Positions 16,904 through 24,854 of a stretch of 35,723 bases of DNA are shown here, piece by piece. How positions within the stretch are numbered: the stretch's first letter is position 1; each line of letters opens with the position of its first letter. The stretch is from JANQIV01 sp050117315 (GTDB taxonomy: Bacteria > Bacteroidota > Ignavibacteria > Ignavibacteriales > Melioribacteraceae): assembly GCA_050117315.1 (NCBI GenBank), contig JASFMY010000062.1:1-35723 (forward strand). Reading direction: 5' to 3'. The notes below the pieces were generated by a model, which was not told the origin of the DNA, searched no databases, and saw only the letters and a program-made list of their open reading frames with translations. The translations under genes were made by a program, and so were the position numbers.

Positions 16904-16918
16904 TTAAGTTTTAATTTG

Positions 16919-17476
16919 TTATTCCCAAGAGGCAGCATTTATTAATGCATCATTATACAAATCACCGATTTTACCGTAGCCATCGGGGCATTCAACAAAG
17001 TATTTTGTACCTATTGTAATGACAGAATCAATTTTTATAACCCTTCCTCTTCTATCAATAACCGTATCAACACTTACGGACGTATCAACAGCCAAGTTGT
17101 AGCTTGAATGTGATTTTGGTGATAATAGAAGCGAATCTGCAGTAAACGTACCGTTTGTTAAATCCTTAAAGGGATTTTTGGATCTGCCCGTAATAGTATC
17201 GATTTCGGTTAATAATTTAGCTACGTTAGTGTCATTTTCTATATAATAGACCAAACTGTCTAAGTTATCGGTAAACTTGCCAAACTCTTCCATCCATAAT
17301 TTTTGAGCTTCTCGAATATTAGACATTCTTAAACGGGACTCTGATTGATAATAATTTTCCATTTTCACAACTTCCCGGGGCTGAATAATCGCTACTTGAA
17401 TCAATACAACAGCCAATACTATTATAATTACCCAAAGAACCGCATGAATAAACCATGGTTCAGTCTTTTTTGTCAT
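16919..17476 (-). CDS. Membrane-anchored pseudopilin-like protein
   Basis: A 185-residue protein. After a short charged start there is one membrane segment (residues 10-30). The following helix, RMSNIREAQKLWMEEFGKF, then DNLDSLVYYIEND resembles the 'I..AQ..Y....G.yt..ld.L' pattern after the membrane helix of pilin-like proteins. The prepilin peptidase site (Gly-Phe/Glu) is not present, so it is probably not processed as a true pilin. The C-terminal half is beta-rich with three S/D-V-D-T-like segments. A GGAGG site five bases upstream fixes the start. Its neighbours are a ComEA-like protein before and a PilM-like protein after, which suggests an envelope-spanning or DNA-handling assembly; this is inference. 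Confidence 0.6.
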   Translation of the reverse strand: MTKKTEPWFIHAVLWVIIIVLAVVLIQVAIIQPREVVKMENYYQSESRLRMSNIREAQKLWMEEFGKFTDNLDSLVYYIENDTNVAKLLTEIDTITGRSKNPFKDLTNGTFTADSLLLSPKSHSSYNLAVDTSVSVDTVIDRRGRVIKIDSVITIGTKYFVECPDGYGKIGDLYNDALINAASWE

Positions 17477-17480
17477 TTTT

Positions 17481-17485
17481 CCTCC
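17481..17485 (-). promoter_or_regulatory. Strong RBS of the pseudopilin-like gene
   Basis: GGAGG on the minus strand, five bases before ATG 17476. It supports that start. Confidence 0.65.
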
Positions 17486-17501
17486 GGAGTTAAAAATATT
17501 C

Positions 17502-17996
17502 TTATTCTATAGTTATAAAATTTTTTAGCTTCTCAAACTTTTTAGTACCGATTCCTTTAACGTCAAGTAAATCCTCAATTTTAGAAAACCTACCTTTTTT
17601 ATCCCGTAATTGAATAATCTTTTCGGCAGTTTTTATTCCAATTCCGGGTAAGCTTGTTAAAATCTTTAAATCAGCTTTATTTATATTGACCTTATCAAGA
17701 AGAGGTATTTCCGTTTTGGGGGATTCTACCTTTTCATTACCACTAAAATCCAAAAGTTCTGTTTTAGAATCAACTTTTTTTTCTATTATTTTTCCCTTAA
17801 TACCGACTAATTCAGAAAGATAAAAGAGACTGTCTTGTTCTGAATAATCATATATCTTGCTTTCGGGAGTTTTTTCTGTAATAAAAATATATTTGACAGA
17901 AATACCGATAACAAAAACAAGTACAATAAAGAGAATTACTTTAAATTCAGTTTCCGTAAAGCCGATTTTAACTCTTATTTTTTCAATAAAGCTAAT
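17502..17996 (-). CDS. ComEA-like helix-hairpin-helix protein with N-terminal membrane anchor, probable ATT start
   Basis: The C-terminal 70 residues are a ComEA-type double helix-hairpin-helix: VNINKADLKILTSLPGIG, then KTAEKIIQLRDKKGRF and EDLLDVKGIGTKKFEKL. This module binds double-stranded DNA non-specifically. The same frame stays open upstream to a stop at 17997-17999 and encodes a basic segment (SFIEKIRVKIGF), a membrane helix (FKVILFIVLVFVIGI) and a linker, the normal ComEA layout. That stretch has no ATG, GTG or TTG. The first codon after the stop is ATT, with AAGAGA five bases before it. The only conventional in-frame start, TTG 17753, would discard the anchor. I therefore propose a 164-residue protein started at ATT; a substitution or assembly error at the start codon is the alternative. 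It lies 13 bases after dnaJ. Confidence 0.75.
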   Translation of the reverse strand: MSFIEKIRVKIGFTETEFKVILFIVLVFVIGISVKYIFITEKTPESKIYDYSEQDSLFYLSELVGIKGKIIEKKVDSKTELLDFSGNEKVESPKTEIPLLDKVNINKADLKILTSLPGIGIKTAEKIIQLRDKKGRFSKIEDLLDVKGIGTKKFEKLKNFITIE

Positions 17997-18009
17997 TTAT
18001 TTCTCTTGA

Positions 18010-19134
18010 TTAGTTTTCCGGTACCTTAATATTCGGCTGATTCTGCAATTCATTCAATAAATCTTTTTCTTTGCTGCTAATTTTTCTTGGAATATAAATA
18101 TTTATTCTAACTAATTGGTCTCCCGCCCCGTGACTATTCAAATGTTGAATCCCTTTTTCACGCATCTTTAGAAATTTACCTACCTGAATACCGGCATCAA
18201 TTTTAAGTTTTGCCCTACCGTTAAGTGTCGGCACTTCTACTTCAGTACCCAGAACCGCTTCGGGATAACTTAAATACAGGTCATATATAACATTGTCATT
18301 ATCTCTTAAAAAATGTTTATGAGATTCTTCGTGGAAAACAACAATAATATCCCCGGCCGGGCCGCCGTTTTTCCCTGCATTGCCTTCGCCTCTCAGCGTC
18401 ATGTAACTATTATTTGTAACGCCTGCAGGTACATTTATTTTAATTGTTGATTCGTCGTAGATTCTTCCGTCGCCGCTACAGCTTCTGCAAGGATTTGAAA
18501 TTATTTTTCCGCTTCCATTACAATTTTGGCACGGGGAAATATTCACAAACTGCCCGAATAAGCTTCTTGAAACCTGTCTTACTTCGCCTGTTCCGTTACA
18601 GACTGTACATGTAGCAAAGTCTGAAGCACTTTTGGCACCTGTTCCGCCGCAGGTTGCACACTCTTTATATTTTTTCAATTTTATTTTCTTTGTAGTACCC
18701 CCGGCAATTTCTTCCAGCGAGAGTTTTAAATCCACTTTCAGATCCGAACCCGGGGTTCCTTTGGTTCTCTGTCTTGACCTTTGCGAAGTTCCGCCTCCAC
18801 CAAAAAAATCATCAAAAATAGATGACCCGCCGAATGCGCCTCCGAATATATCCGAGAAATGACTGAATATGTCGTTAACATCATTAAACCCGTGAAAATC
18901 CTGCCCGCCGCGCAAACCGCTGTGTCCAAACCTATCGTACTTTACTTTTTTCTGGTCATCGCTTAAAACTTCGTATGCTTCCGCCGCTTCTTTAAATTTT
19001 TCTTCTGCCTCCTTATTGCCCGGATTTCTATCCGGGTGATGCTGCATCGCAAGTTTTCTATATGCTTTTTTTATTTCATCTTTTGAAGCATTTTTTCCAA
19101 CACCCAACACTTCATAATAATCTCTTTTAGCCAT
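18010..19134 (-). CDS. dnaJ: Chaperone protein DnaJ (Hsp40)
   Basis: This is the DnaK co-chaperone that delivers unfolded clients and stimulates ATP hydrolysis. In 374 residues it carries the J domain (1-70) with HPD at 33-35, a Gly/Phe-rich linker (about 75-120), four CxxCxGxG zinc-finger repeats (CATCGGTG, CTVCNGTG, CQNCNGSG, CRSCSGDG) and the C-terminal substrate-binding domain. It is a complete class I DnaJ. It is third in hrcA-grpE-dnaJ, 33 bases after grpE. dnaK is not in the window. Confidence 0.97.
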   Translation of the reverse strand: MAKRDYYEVLGVGKNASKDEIKKAYRKLAMQHHPDRNPGNKEAEEKFKEAAEAYEVLSDDQKKVKYDRFGHSGLRGGQDFHGFNDVNDIFSHFSDIFGGAFGGSSIFDDFFGGGGTSQRSRQRTKGTPGSDLKVDLKLSLEEIAGGTTKKIKLKKYKECATCGGTGAKSASDFATCTVCNGTGEVRQVSRSLFGQFVNISPCQNCNGSGKIISNPCRSCSGDGRIYDESTIKINVPAGVTNNSYMTLRGEGNAGKNGGPAGDIIVVFHEESHKHFLRDNDNVIYDLYLSYPEAVLGTEVEVPTLNGRAKLKIDAGIQVGKFLKMREKGIQHLNSHGAGDQLVRINIYIPRKISSKEKDLLNELQNQPNIKVPEN

Positions 19135-19167
19135 TTATAAAACTTTCCTTAGTATAATTTTTCTTTT

Positions 19168-19818
19168 TTAGTTGTCTTTCTCTTCTTCATCGTTATTATT
19201 CTTTGTTTCCTCAGCCGTATTATCATTACTTACAACTTCCTGGCTTACAATCACTTTTGCATGTTTTATTACTTTATCTTTGTACATATATCCGGGTTCA
19301 ATTTCTTCAAGTACTGTATGAGCAGGTACATCTTCAGCTTCCCTTTGCATTAAAGCTTCATGATAGTTAAAATCAAATTCTTTTCCAACTGTTTCTATTT
19401 TTTTTATTCCCAGATCTTCAAAAACTTTGGAAAATTTTCCATGCACCAGCTCAAGGCCTTTCTTTAATGATTCTATACTTGTTTCTTTGTTCAAATGATT
19501 AAAAGATCTTTCCAGGTCGTCAAAAACCGGGATAATCTTCATTATTACAGGTTCAGACGCATATTTCAGTAAATTCTGCACATCATTTTCATTTCTTCTT
19601 TTGTAATTTTCAAACTCTGCAGCCTTACGTAACAGTGTATTATTTAGTCCCTCGTTTTGTTTTTCGAGTTCGGATATCCTATTTAACAGATCATCTTTTT
19701 CCCCGGATTCAGTTGTTTCTTCGTTAACATCGTTTTCATTTTCAGATTCTTCGTTTATTTTTATCTCTTCATTTTTCAAATCTTTTTGATCCATTTTTTC
19801 TGATTTCTCCTTTCCCAT
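19168..19818 (-). CDS. grpE: Nucleotide exchange factor GrpE
   Basis: This is the ADP-release factor for DnaK. In 216 residues, an unusually long acidic, Glu/Asn-rich tail (1-55) precedes the coiled-coil (ISELEKQNEGLNNTLLRKAA, EFENYKRRNE). The beta-wing head with EALMQREAEDVPAHTV and the family signature VIKHAKVIVS follows. A second low-complexity acidic tail ends the protein. AAAGGT upstream of ATG 19818 supports the start. It lies 10 bases after hrcA. Confidence 0.96.
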   Translation of the reverse strand: MGKEKSEKMDQKDLKNEEIKINEESENENDVNEETTESGEKDDLLNRISELEKQNEGLNNTLLRKAAEFENYKRRNENDVQNLLKYASEPVIMKIIPVFDDLERSFNHLNKETSIESLKKGLELVHGKFSKVFEDLGIKKIETVGKEFDFNYHEALMQREAEDVPAHTVLEEIEPGYMYKDKVIKHAKVIVSQEVVSNDNTAEETKNNNDEEEKDN

Positions 19819-19828
19819 ATTTTTACCT

Positions 19829-20881
19829 TTATGATTTATTTATTTTCAATTCTCTGGATAATGACTCCGCAATATATACAATAGCCGCAATCATTTTGGA
19901 ATAATGCATACGTTTTGGGCCTATTATTCCAAGGGTACCTGAAGCCCCTCCAATTTCGTAATCCTTTGAGATCAAGCTGTAATTAGAAAACTTATCGTCG
20001 TTAAGTTCGTCTCCTATTGAAATAGTAACATTTTTCTTTAGTTTATTTCTTCCTTTATCCATAATATGAACAACAACTTCTTTGTTCTCAATTAACTCTA
20101 TAATGGTTTCAAAATTATCATGATGATCAAACTCGGGATGTTTAAGAATATTTTTGGCACCGGTAATAATTGATTTTTCATCTATCTTAAAGTCGCTGAA
20201 AATTTTATCGGCGGAATCGATAAACAACCTGATTATAGGTTTAAAATCTTCCTTTACCTGGTCTTTAATCCGTTCGTGGAAAGTCCTTTTGATTTCTTCA
20301 AATTTTAACCCGGCCAGCCTTTCGTTTAATATCGATTGAATTTCGTCAAGCTTCGATAAATTTACTTCAACGTCAATTTCAAGCGTTATTGTTTTTACAA
20401 GCCCGGCTTTTATAGAAACAACAACAAGCAAGCGGTTGGTTGCTATAGATATTAATTGTATCCTGCTCAGTACAGCCTGTTCAAATTTAGGATATGTTAC
20501 ACAGGCAATTTGCTGGGTTATCCGGCTTAAAATAATAGATGTCAACTTCAGTAATTCATCCGTTTCAATAAAATTAGAATCCAATTTTTTATTAATATAT
20601 TTTATTTCGTCCGGTTTTAACTTTTCCGGTTCCATTAAAGAATCAACGTAAAATCTATATCCTTTATCGGTTGGTACCCTTCCGGCAGAAGTATGAGGAT
20701 GCCCCAAAAAACCGGAATCCTCAAGATCGGACATAATATTGCGGATGCTTGCCGGAGATAATCCAATGTCATATTTTTTCGAAATATTCCTCGAACCTAC
20801 GGGATTAGCAGTTAAAATAAACTGATGAACCACGTATCTTAAAATTGACTTTTCACGGTCTGTTAATTCTTGCTTATCCAT
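19829..20881 (-). CDS. hrcA: Heat-inducible transcription repressor HrcA
   Basis: A 350-residue repressor. The winged helix-turn-helix is at the N-terminus (LTDREKSILRYVVHQFI, then SPASIRNIMSDLEDSGFL and HTSAGRVPTDKGYRFYVD, all diagnostic). A GAF-like middle domain follows, and the C-terminus ends with GTLGIIGPKRMHYSKMI. HrcA normally represses chaperone operons by binding the CIRCE inverted repeat. I see no CIRCE in the 186 bases upstream, so it may act on groES/groEL or dnaK elsewhere, or recognise a diverged site. First gene of the heat-shock cluster, divergent from purM. Confidence 0.95.
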   Translation of the reverse strand: MDKQELTDREKSILRYVVHQFILTANPVGSRNISKKYDIGLSPASIRNIMSDLEDSGFLGHPHTSAGRVPTDKGYRFYVDSLMEPEKLKPDEIKYINKKLDSNFIETDELLKLTSIILSRITQQIACVTYPKFEQAVLSRIQLISIATNRLLVVVSIKAGLVKTITLEIDVEVNLSKLDEIQSILNERLAGLKFEEIKRTFHERIKDQVKEDFKPIIRLFIDSADKIFSDFKIDEKSIITGAKNILKHPEFDHHDNFETIIELIENKEVVVHIMDKGRNKLKKNVTISIGDELNDDKFSNYSLISKDYEIGGASGTLGIIGPKRMHYSKMIAAIVYIAESLSRELKINKS

Positions 20882-21067
20882 TTATAAAAGCTATTACATC
20901 CGCTATTTTAAAAATAGAAAGTTTTAAAAATATCAAAAAAAAGTTAATTTTCATAAATGGGTTAATTTTTGTTAATACAAAAAAACTCCCGTGAAATTCA
21001 ACAAAAATTTGAAGTGAAAGTTTCTTTTTGAATTAATTTTGAAATAATTAGATAAGAGAGGTTAATT
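20882..21067. promoter_or_regulatory. Divergent intergenic region between hrcA and purM
   Basis: A very AT-rich gap carrying outward promoters for the heat-shock cluster and the purM cluster. GAGG at 21058-21061 is six bases before the TTG start of purM. No TTAGCACTC/GAGTGCTAA (CIRCE) palindrome was found. No clear -10/-35 pair could be chosen by eye. Confidence 0.4.
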
Positions 21068-22063
21068 TTGGGTTCTACTTACAAAGATTCCGGTGTTGAC
21101 ATTAAAGCCGGCGAAGAAACAGTTGAAAATATAAAGTCGCTTGTGAAATCAACTTTTAACAAGAATGTACTCACAGGAATAGGCCACTTCGGGGCTTTTT
21201 ACGAATTGGATTTATCGGGGTACAAAAAGCCGGTACTTGTTTCGAGCGTTGACGGCGTAGGCACGAAGTTGAAAGTGGCAATAGAAATGGGAGTTCACAA
21301 CACTGTTGGTCAGGATCTTGTAAATCACTGCATTAATGACATTGCCGTATGCGGAGCAAAGCCTCTCTATTTTCTTGATTATATGGCATTTGGAAAACTC
21401 GACCCGCACGTTGCATCAAAAATTATTGAAGGTTTTGCAATCGCTTGCAAAGAAAACGGTGTTTCTTTAATAGGCGGCGAAACTGCAGAAATGCCCGGGC
21501 TTTACGATGTTGAGGATTACGATATGTCCGGCACAATTGTAGGGATAGTTGACAAAGATAGAATTATAGACGGAAGCACTGTAAAAAAAGGTGATTTGGT
21601 TTACGGATTTAAATCGAACGGGCTGCATACAAACGGATATTCATTAGCAAGAAAAGTGCTGCAGTCAAAATTCAAACTGACCGATGAAATAAATACCCTG
21701 CAGACTAAACTTGGTTTGGAGTTATTAAAGGTTCATAAATCATATTTAGATTTGATTACCGGGCTTAAAAGCAAATCAAACATAAAAGCGTTTTCACACA
21801 TTACAGGCGGAGGAATTATAGGCAATACCAGCCGGGTTATCCCTGATGGCACTCAGTTAGATATTAATTGGGATTCATGGCAATGGCCGGAAATTTTTAA
21901 ATTGATTCAAGAAACGGGAAATATTGAAACCGAAGAAATGAGACACGTTTTTAATCTTGGGATCGGATTAATTGCGATTATAAATAAAGATGAGTCTGGT
22001 AAGCTGCTGGAAATTTCAAAACAAAATAATGAAGAAACAATTTTAATTGGAACAGTAAAATAG
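21068..22063 (+). CDS. purM: Phosphoribosylformylglycinamidine cyclo-ligase (AIR synthetase)
   Basis: This enzyme closes the imidazole ring in step five of purine synthesis, using ATP. A 331-residue protein starting TYKDSGVDIKAGEE, as family members do. GIGHFGAFYEL, SSVDGVGTKLKVA, the ATP/metal loop VNDI-like HCINDIAVCGAKPLYFLDY, LIGGETAEMPG and SNGLHTNGYSLAR are all conserved. The start is TTG 21068, supported by GAGG six bases upstream and the absence of a nearby in-frame ATG. TatD follows eight bases after the stop. Confidence 0.96.
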   Translation: MGSTYKDSGVDIKAGEETVENIKSLVKSTFNKNVLTGIGHFGAFYELDLSGYKKPVLVSSVDGVGTKLKVAIEMGVHNTVGQDLVNHCINDIAVCGAKPLYFLDYMAFGKLDPHVASKIIEGFAIACKENGVSLIGGETAEMPGLYDVEDYDMSGTIVGIVDKDRIIDGSTVKKGDLVYGFKSNGLHTNGYSLARKVLQSKFKLTDEINTLQTKLGLELLKVHKSYLDLITGLKSKSNIKAFSHITGGGIIGNTSRVIPDGTQLDINWDSWQWPEIFKLIQETGNIETEEMRHVFNLGIGLIAIINKDESGKLLEISKQNNEETILIGTVK

Positions 22064-22071
22064 GTTTATTA

Positions 22072-22842
22072 ATGCTGATCGATACACACGCACATTTATT
22101 TTTTCCAAATTTTGATAATGACTTAGACCAGGTGATTGAAAATGCCAAGGCATCAGGCGTAAAAGCGATTTTGGTGCCCGGTACGGATTTGGAAACATCA
22201 AAAAAAGCGATTGAACTTTCAGATAAGTATGAAATGGTTTATGCAGCAGTTGGTGTTCATCCCCACGATACAAAAGATTGGGAGAGCAAATGGGTAAATG
22301 ATTTACGGAAACTTGCAGAGCATAAAAAAGTTGTTGCAATCGGTGAAATAGGGTTGGATTATTTTTATGATTATTCACCGAAAGAAAAACAGATTGAAGC
22401 CTTTAAGCAACAGATTGCTCTTGCTCTTAAATTAAATTTTCCTATCATAGTCCACAACAGGGATTCAAACGAAGATTTAATGGAAATCATAAGAGAATAT
22501 AAAGACACAAACTTAAAGGCGCAGTTTCATTGTTTTGCAGGCTCGGCTGAAGACGCAAAAGAACTAGTCGAAATGGGCCACTTCATTTCTTTTACAGGTA
22601 ATATTACTTTTAAAAGCAGGCAGGAACTGAGAGATATTTTATTAAACATAAAACCTGAAAATTTGCTACTTGAAACCGATTCACCTTTTATGACCCCGGT
22701 TCCTTTCCGCGGCAAAAGAAACGAACCCGCCCATGTAAATTATGTTGCCGAAAAAATTGCGGAGATACATGATTTAACAAAAGAAGAAGTTGGAAAAATA
22801 ACTTCGCAAAATGTTTTTGAGTTATTCGGGATCGGTGAATAA
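22072..22842 (+). CDS. tatD: TatD-family metal-dependent DNase
   Basis: A 256-residue amidohydrolase-fold hydrolase. Metal ligands are visible: the HxH in IDTHAHLFF near the N-terminus, GEIGLDY with its glutamate, HNRDSN and HCFAGS (histidines), and ETDSPFMTPVPFRGKRNEP with the late aspartate. TatD enzymes are 3'-5' exonucleases or endonucleases linked to DNA repair and RNA quality control; the family also includes other phosphoesterases. It lies eight bases after purM and two before the radical SAM gene, a known pairing. Confidence 0.93.
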   Translation: MLIDTHAHLFFPNFDNDLDQVIENAKASGVKAILVPGTDLETSKKAIELSDKYEMVYAAVGVHPHDTKDWESKWVNDLRKLAEHKKVVAIGEIGLDYFYDYSPKEKQIEAFKQQIALALKLNFPIIVHNRDSNEDLMEIIREYKDTNLKAQFHCFAGSAEDAKELVEMGHFISFTGNITFKSRQELRDILLNIKPENLLLETDSPFMTPVPFRGKRNEPAHVNYVAEKIAEIHDLTKEEVGKITSQNVFELFGIGE

Positions 22843-22844
22843 TT

Positions 22845-23438
22845 ATGTCGGTGTTTACTTATCAAATTGGAAATTCGCTTTATGTTAATGTTACTAACCG
22901 CTGTAATGCTAATTGTATTTTTTGTAGAAGAAAAGACGATGCTTTTATAAGAGGTTATAATTTGAAAATGAAAAAATCTGAAGAACCTGATGCAGATATT
23001 TACATTGGCGAAATTGGAGACCCGAAAAAGTATGATGAAATAGTTTTCTGCGGTTACGGTGAACCTACCATAAGGTGGAATGTTGTTAAAGAGATTTCAG
23101 CTTATGTAAAAAAGAACGGTGGTAAAACAAGGCTGAATACCAACGGGCACGGTAATTTTATTAATAAGAAAAACATTACCCCGGAAATGAAAGGATTACT
23201 AGACACTATATCAATCAGTTTGAATTCTGTTGATCCTTTGCAATATGCCAAACTTATGAGGGTCGATAGTCGTTTACATTCAGAGATGATTGACTTTGCG
23301 GTTAAAGCAAAAAGTTATTCAAACGTAGTTATGTCCATTGTAGGATTAAATGGAATTGATAAAGAAAAAGCTAAAAAGTTTGTAACCGAAGAAATGCGCG
23401 TTAATTACAGAGAACGAGAATATTTTGAACAAGCCTAA
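22845..23438 (+). CDS. TatD-linked radical SAM protein
   Basis: A compact 197-residue radical SAM enzyme. The CxxxCxxC cluster motif is at residues 20, 24 and 27 (NRCNANCIFC), binding the [4Fe-4S] cluster that cleaves S-adenosylmethionine. FCGYGEPTIRW supplies the glycine-rich SAM contact, and RLNTNGHGN and SISLNSVDPLQY are typical barrel strands. There is no C-terminal auxiliary-cluster domain. It is recognised as the family found next to tatD in many genomes (TIGR04038-like); its substrate is unknown. It starts two bases after tatD and its stop abuts the next ATG. Confidence 0.85.
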   Translation: MSVFTYQIGNSLYVNVTNRCNANCIFCRRKDDAFIRGYNLKMKKSEEPDADIYIGEIGDPKKYDEIVFCGYGEPTIRWNVVKEISAYVKKNGGKTRLNTNGHGNFINKKNITPEMKGLLDTISISLNSVDPLQYAKLMRVDSRLHSEMIDFAVKAKSYSNVVMSIVGLNGIDKEKAKKFVTEEMRVNYREREYFEQA

Positions 23439-24854
23439 ATGAAGAAATCATTTTTTTTCGCTTTAATAGTTTTCCAATTCATAACCGCTCAAACGGCGGG
23501 CAGCCTAAAATCCAAAATTGATTATTTAATAGCTGAAAAATTATCAGCCTCATCGCAAGTGGCTATTGATATTTATGATCTTACAGACAAAGAAATACTA
23601 TACAGGAAAAACCACGAACTATTATTTAGGCCTGCTTCCAACATGAAATTATTTACAACTGCAACAGCTTTAGTATTTCTGGGAACAGAATATAAAGTTG
23701 CTACAAATGTTTATCACAATGGCTTTATCCGGGATTCAGTCTGTTATGGTGATATTATTATTGTAGGCGCTTGCGATCCTTTATTTACCGACAAACATTT
23801 GGACACACTGGTTTCTCAAATAAAATCTTCCGGTATTAAAAAAATTACCGGCAACTTAATCGGAGATATAAGTTGCCTGGATTCGCTTTACTGGGGAAGC
23901 GGCTGGATGTGGGATGATAACCCTTATCCCTTCTCGCCGTATCTAACTCCCCTTGTTGTTAACGAATCTTCTATCAAGATAGAGTTTAAACCCGGTCCGG
24001 TGGGTTATCCTGTTGAAATAAAATTCAATCCTGAGATAAAAAATTATTTTAACATTGCTAACAGTTCTTTGACAGTTAAAGAAGACAGCAACACAATTGA
24101 AATCTCTCGTGATTGGATAAACAATAATAACAATATAATCATAAACGGAAAGCTGAAAGCTAACAGTACTGCGGATACTGTTCAGCTTAACTTAATTCAC
24201 CCAGAAAATTTTTTCCTCAACTTATTTAAGCAAAAACTTCAAGAGCAAGAAGTTGAGCTAGCAGGTAAAATTGAAGTAGGAAAACTTCAGAAAGAGATCA
24301 GTAAAATAGCTTTCATTGAAACCGGGTTGAATGACATAATCCTAAAGACCAATAAAGACAGTCACAATCTTTCTGCTGAAATGATATTGCGCATTATGGG
24401 TGCCGAATGTTTTGAAAAGCCTGCATCGGCAAAAAAAGGTATCAAGTTAATCGACAGTCTGGTTGCTTCAATCCCGATGGACCCCAAAAATTACAAACTT
24501 GTTGACGGTTCAGGATTATCGTTTTACAATTTAGTAAGTGCTGAATTAATAACCGAGCTTCTAAAATATATTTATTCGGAAAAACAGGAAATCTTTAAAC
24601 TGTTTTACGAATCACTCCCTGTCGCGGGCATAGACGGCACACTGGAAAAAAGGATGACAAATTCCGCGGTGTTTAATAATGTAAGAGCTAAGACCGGTAC
24701 TCTAAGCGGTGTTAGTTGTTTATCAGGTTACCTGACAACTAGCAACAATCATTTAATTGCATTTTCAATTATGAATCAGAATTATGTAGGTTCGTCCAAA
24801 AAGACGAGGACATTTCAAGACAAATTATGTAAAATTTTAGTTAAGGAAAAGTAA
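23439..24854 (+). CDS. dacB: D-alanyl-D-alanine carboxypeptidase/endopeptidase, PBP4 (DacB) type
   Basis: A 471-residue low-molecular-mass penicillin-binding protein of the S13 peptidase family. It has a signal peptide (1-18, ending FITAQ). The catalytic SxxK is S67-N-M-K70, the second motif is S-H-N in DSHNLSAEMI, and the third is KTG in VRAKTGTLSG. The long insert between SxxK and SxN is the PBP4-specific domain. It trims and cross-links stem peptides of periplasmic peptidoglycan. Its ATG directly follows the stop of the radical SAM gene, and prmA directly follows it. Confidence 0.93.
   Translation: MKKSFFFALIVFQFITAQTAGSLKSKIDYLIAEKLSASSQVAIDIYDLTDKEILYRKNHELLFRPASNMKLFTTATALVFLGTEYKVATNVYHNGFIRDSVCYGDIIIVGACDPLFTDKHLDTLVSQIKSSGIKKITGNLIGDISCLDSLYWGSGWMWDDNPYPFSPYLTPLVVNESSIKIEFKPGPVGYPVEIKFNPEIKNYFNIANSSLTVKEDSNTIEISRDWINNNNNIIINGKLKANSTADTVQLNLIHPENFFLNLFKQKLQEQEVELAGKIEVGKLQKEISKIAFIETGLNDIILKTNKDSHNLSAEMILRIMGAECFEKPASAKKGIKLIDSLVASIPMDPKNYKLVDGSGLSFYNLVSAELITELLKYIYSEKQEIFKLFYESLPVAGIDGTLEKRMTNSAVFNNVRAKTGTLSGVSCLSGYLTTSNNHLIAFSIMNQNYVGSSKKTRTFQDKLCKILVKEK

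Noticed and set aside
20882..21067. Search for a CIRCE operator before hrcA
   Set aside because: No TTAGCACTC/GAGTGCTAA arms or close variants were found by reading both strands.
22043..22378. 111-codon minus-strand open frame over the purM-tatD junction
   Set aside because: It spans the ends of two clear plus-strand genes and has no coding character.
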